From assembly GCF_002078875.1 (NCBI RefSeq), contig NC_034412.1, positions 14,115,876 to 14,179,875 on the forward strand: 64,000 bases of DNA, written 5' to 3'. A program made the position numbers and the translations under genes. Positions 60,801 to 64,000 of this stretch are shown here, in pieces. Source of the DNA: Numida meleagris (taxonomy: Eukaryota > Chordata > Aves > Galliformes > Numididae). The notes under the pieces were generated by a model. The model was given only the letters and a program-made list of their open reading frames with translations, was not told where the DNA came from and searched no databases. Each line of letters starts with the position of its first letter. Within the stretch, counting starts at the first letter, position 1.

Positions 60801-63800
60801 TTCAGACTATATCAATCCTAATGGTGGCAAAAATAACGCTGTTAATAGTTGTAAAAACTGCATTATGAATGAAGGCTGAACAAGAATATCCCACCAAAGT
60901 CAGTGTACTTTTTAATACTTGAGACAACAACAGATCTAAGTGTTACTATTAGCGCAGGAGATCAAATACCTGCTTAGACTGTGCAATTTATAAAACCAAC
61001 AAAAAAATTAACCTCAGAGAATTTTAGAAGATTTTTTTAATGGCAAAGTTATATGAAAAAAAATTAGAATAATTTTATAATGTTTCTCATTCTAGAAGTA
61101 ATTTGCAGTGATAAGTCTCAACTTACTTATATCTCCTAATTTCTAAATAAGATATAAGATTAAGCAATTCGGTGGAAATACAACCAGTTTTTTACCCAAA
61201 GCCACTTAAATAGTATTTGGTTATAAAACTTTAACAGATCCATTTATGCACTAAATTATTTAAGCAAATGTAATGCTTCCAAATTGTATTGTTTTGCAAG
61301 GTTTCTCTTGGAACCTTTGCCATTTATCATACATGTACTTCTGTCTCTTTTCTACTCAGAAGCACAGCATGAAAAAACTTCATTTCACATTGAAACATCA
61401 CTATGTGGAACAGTGTGATGAAATGAGACACAGGAGGAGAGTTTGCGTTATACTCTGGTAAACAGTTGGTCTACAGGAATGATAGCATTTTATACTGTGA
61501 CTGATATATCAATTGTGAGTCCTAAAATATGACTGATCTGAAAGCAGGAGTTCTGCCTATGATAAAGTGTATGCATGTGAAAGATTACAGGTAACATGCC
61601 TAAGCCTGCTGAGAGGTCACAACCTAAATCTCATATAGGAGTTGATATAACAATGCAATAAATTCTGGTAAAATTATATCTCAACTATACTCAAAGATAA
61701 TGCTACTCTGCTAAATAGAGCAATACTAACAACTAAGACCCTGAGCTTGTAGATAAGACCCTGACATTATTTACATGCTTTATGTGAATGAGCAGTTTCA
61801 ATAAAAATCTACACTAAAAGTCAGTTTCTAAACAATTTGCAGGTTTGGTACAGGCAAGTATGGAGCATGGAAGGAAAACCCTGTAAGCTACTACTTGGGA
61901 CTGCAAGGGCTATGTGACACTAATTTACTAACACTCATTTGAAATATTTCATATTTTTGAAAAAGCTAGACAAAACTACTACATATTGTGTTAGCAACAT
62001 GCTAGATTAAATAAGGAACTGTGCTCAGGGTTATCTGAAAATGTGAATTTACTCACTTGATCCACAAAATTGCGATAATAATTTTTCCGGGTATTGTTCA
62101 CATAATTTGACACATGGCCTTCTACACAGTCCCACAGACAACACTGGCACAACTTGAAAAGCCAGGGATCTTCTGTGTGGGCCTGATTCAATTATGTGCA
62201 TGAGTTTGTACAGAATAGGGAACAATTTAATGCATTGGTGAATATAGCAGGATAAGAATGACAAAAATTGAATCTTTAAATACCGATTATGCAATGAACT
62301 GTATATACAGAGATATTTATATCCCTTAGGATTGCTGTATGTGTGACAAACTGATGATGTATGCAGAGATAAATCAGGCACCATAGCCTACACTTAAATG
62401 TAGAACCAACACACCAGTGTTTCAAGACTAAAAAAGACAATTTTATAAAATGATGTTGTTTTTTTGTATGTAAGACTTGAACCTATTCAAAACTACTGAA
62501 CTCGTTTAGGAAAAAAAGTGTTTCTCATCAGGGATAAGCCGTGAAAAGATACCCTAAAAATATGAATGCTGACAGAAGGGACCACTTGCTGTCAGTTGAA
62601 ACTTTCCTGTCTGAAATTCCCTTCTTCCATAACTACATATTTGGCCATTCTGGCACTGCTACAATCAGTGGGAACTTTAATAATGACTCCCATGAGCAGA
62701 AGATCAAGACCTATACGTGATCACAGGATTTTCTCTTTCTCTCCTCAGCAGTGATTTGAAACATTTGAAATATAACACTGATCCTTTAATCATTTTTCAG
62801 TAACCCAAATGAGAAAAAAAAAGGAATTCATTCTTTCCAATTGAAAGTGCAACATGCTTTAATTTCTAATGTCTTATGAAAATGTAGAAAAGTATGTAGG
62901 GAAATAACTAGATTTTTATTAGAAAGTGATAAAATCAAGTATCTTCTGTTTAATTGCAATGTTCTTTAGATTGTTAAAAAAGTACTGAAGCAATACTGAA
63001 ACAAGTACACTACGTATGTAAGTCCCAACATCATTTTATGTCACAGGAGATGTCATCATCAAGTGTATGGTCACTGGCAGCAGAAGAATCAAAAATGAGT
63101 TTTAATTAAACAATTAATTACAAATAAAAGTGAGAAGTGAAACAGGAGAAAGAATGTTAGCACTATGCTTTGCAACAATGAAGAGAGGGAAGCACTATTC
63201 CCAGTGCTAAATGGGATTTTATGGATGTGCACTCACTGTTTCTGCCTGTATCCAGCTACCTAGACAGGCTCTGCTGACAGCAACCCACTTGAATGGCTGC
63301 AGAAACTGCTATCCTGGATCACAAGGCTATCAGCCGCCTCTGCCTAATCAATGCACTAGCTCTCTTCATGAACAAAACACTCTCCTTGTCTATATACATT
63401 TAAGGTTGTTTGCGTCTTCATTCAAAACTTGTGCCCTACTTATCCAGGAGCTGAAACTGATTGAGTTGCCTTGTGTCTGTTTTACATCTCTAAACAAGTA
63501 CACAGGAGAGAAGGAATCACTTTGGATCCTGTGTATTGACTGATCCTTCTGTTAAGCAGGCAGGCAGAGAGATGCCAATGAAATGAAAGTCATGCTAACA
63601 ATACCCAGACAAAGCCAGAGACGAGCAGTCAACTTCACTGCTGAATAAAATATGCAGGAAATACAATATTATAAGCAGCCACGAATTAATTTCTTGTCAG
63701 TGGGTAACCCACACTGATTTTTTCTGTAGATGACAAGAACAGCATAAGCCACAATTTAGATTCCCCTGTGTTTATGGAAGAAAAGGAATGTAACAGACCC

Positions 63801-64000
63801 TGAATAACTGGAGGAGTAGGGGAAATCCTGTAATACATGACCTTCTGCCAGCAAAGAAAACTGAACTTTCCCGTACCAACATGAGAAAAGATGACCTTTC
63901 CAACACATCCTGCGTGATGAAGAGCTGCCCAGTATCCATATGCACTGGGGGAGAAGGGCACAGAGAGCAGCTCACTGTGCACCATGGAAAGCTGCTGTAG
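54818..64000. other. Gene-free unique sequence to the window end
   Basis: No gene, RNA gene or mobile element is recognised in 9.2 kb. A 13-A run ends at 60120. The segment at about 55480-55690 is non-repetitive and rich in TAAT-type cores, and is listed as a conserved-element candidate. The longest frames (110-111 codons at 63211-63543 on the plus strand and 62049-62384 on the minus strand) resemble no known protein. Confidence 0.65.

Noticed and set aside
62049..62384. 111-codon minus-strand frame
   Set aside because: It has no known domain and a composition like its surroundings. It overlaps another frame of similar quality.
1..64000. CRISPR arrays, operons, phage or bacterial mobile elements
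   Set aside because: There are no regularly spaced repeats, no dense coding and no bacterial gene families. All mobile elements are of vertebrate type.

Overview
This window looks like nuclear DNA of a bird, probably a galliform. The main evidence is six copies of CR1, the dominant avian LINE. Four of them keep the diagnostic 3' end built on the ATTCTATG octamer (at 2744, 12366, 27188 and 54811, with a fifth partial octamer end at 34669), and several keep the conserved end of the CR1 reverse-transcriptase ORF. The rest is AT-rich, CpG-poor unique sequence with many homopolymer A/T runs and microsatellites. I see no bacterial-type gene organisation, no rRNA or tRNA gene, no CRISPR array, and no host protein-coding exon that I can recognise. 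The window reads as a gene desert or the inside of a very large intron.

Layout: 1-2743 unique; 2744-3220 CR1 on the minus strand, bracketed by a 10-bp direct repeat; 3231-11742 unique, with a purine-skewed tract at about 4590-5290; 11743-12366 CR1 on the plus strand with an unbroken 3' part of ORF2; 12367-27187 unique, with several palindromes, a 28-A run, a small GC-rich island at about 21430-21640, a perfect 29-bp tandem duplication and a 113-bp purine tract; 27188-27346 CR1 (minus); 27347-34668 unique, with a GATA/TATG microsatellite complex; 34669-34893 CR1 (minus); 34894-41589 unique; 41590-42540 CR1 (minus), an older internal reverse-transcriptase fragment; 42541-49300 unique, including an RFX X-box-like site; 49301-49829 and 51502-52031, two same-family solo LTRs of an endogenous retrovirus, each with its own 5-bp target duplication; 52032-54639 unique; 54640-54811 short CR1 (plus); 54812-64000 unique.

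The best-supported observations are about mobile-element history: two independent solo-LTR insertions 1.7 kb apart, and CR1 copies with readable target-site duplications. I did not find a new biological system. Several unique stretches have the texture of conserved vertebrate regulatory elements (homeodomain-like TAAT cores, few repeats), but this is an impression only. They are reported as low-confidence candidates that need cross-species alignment.
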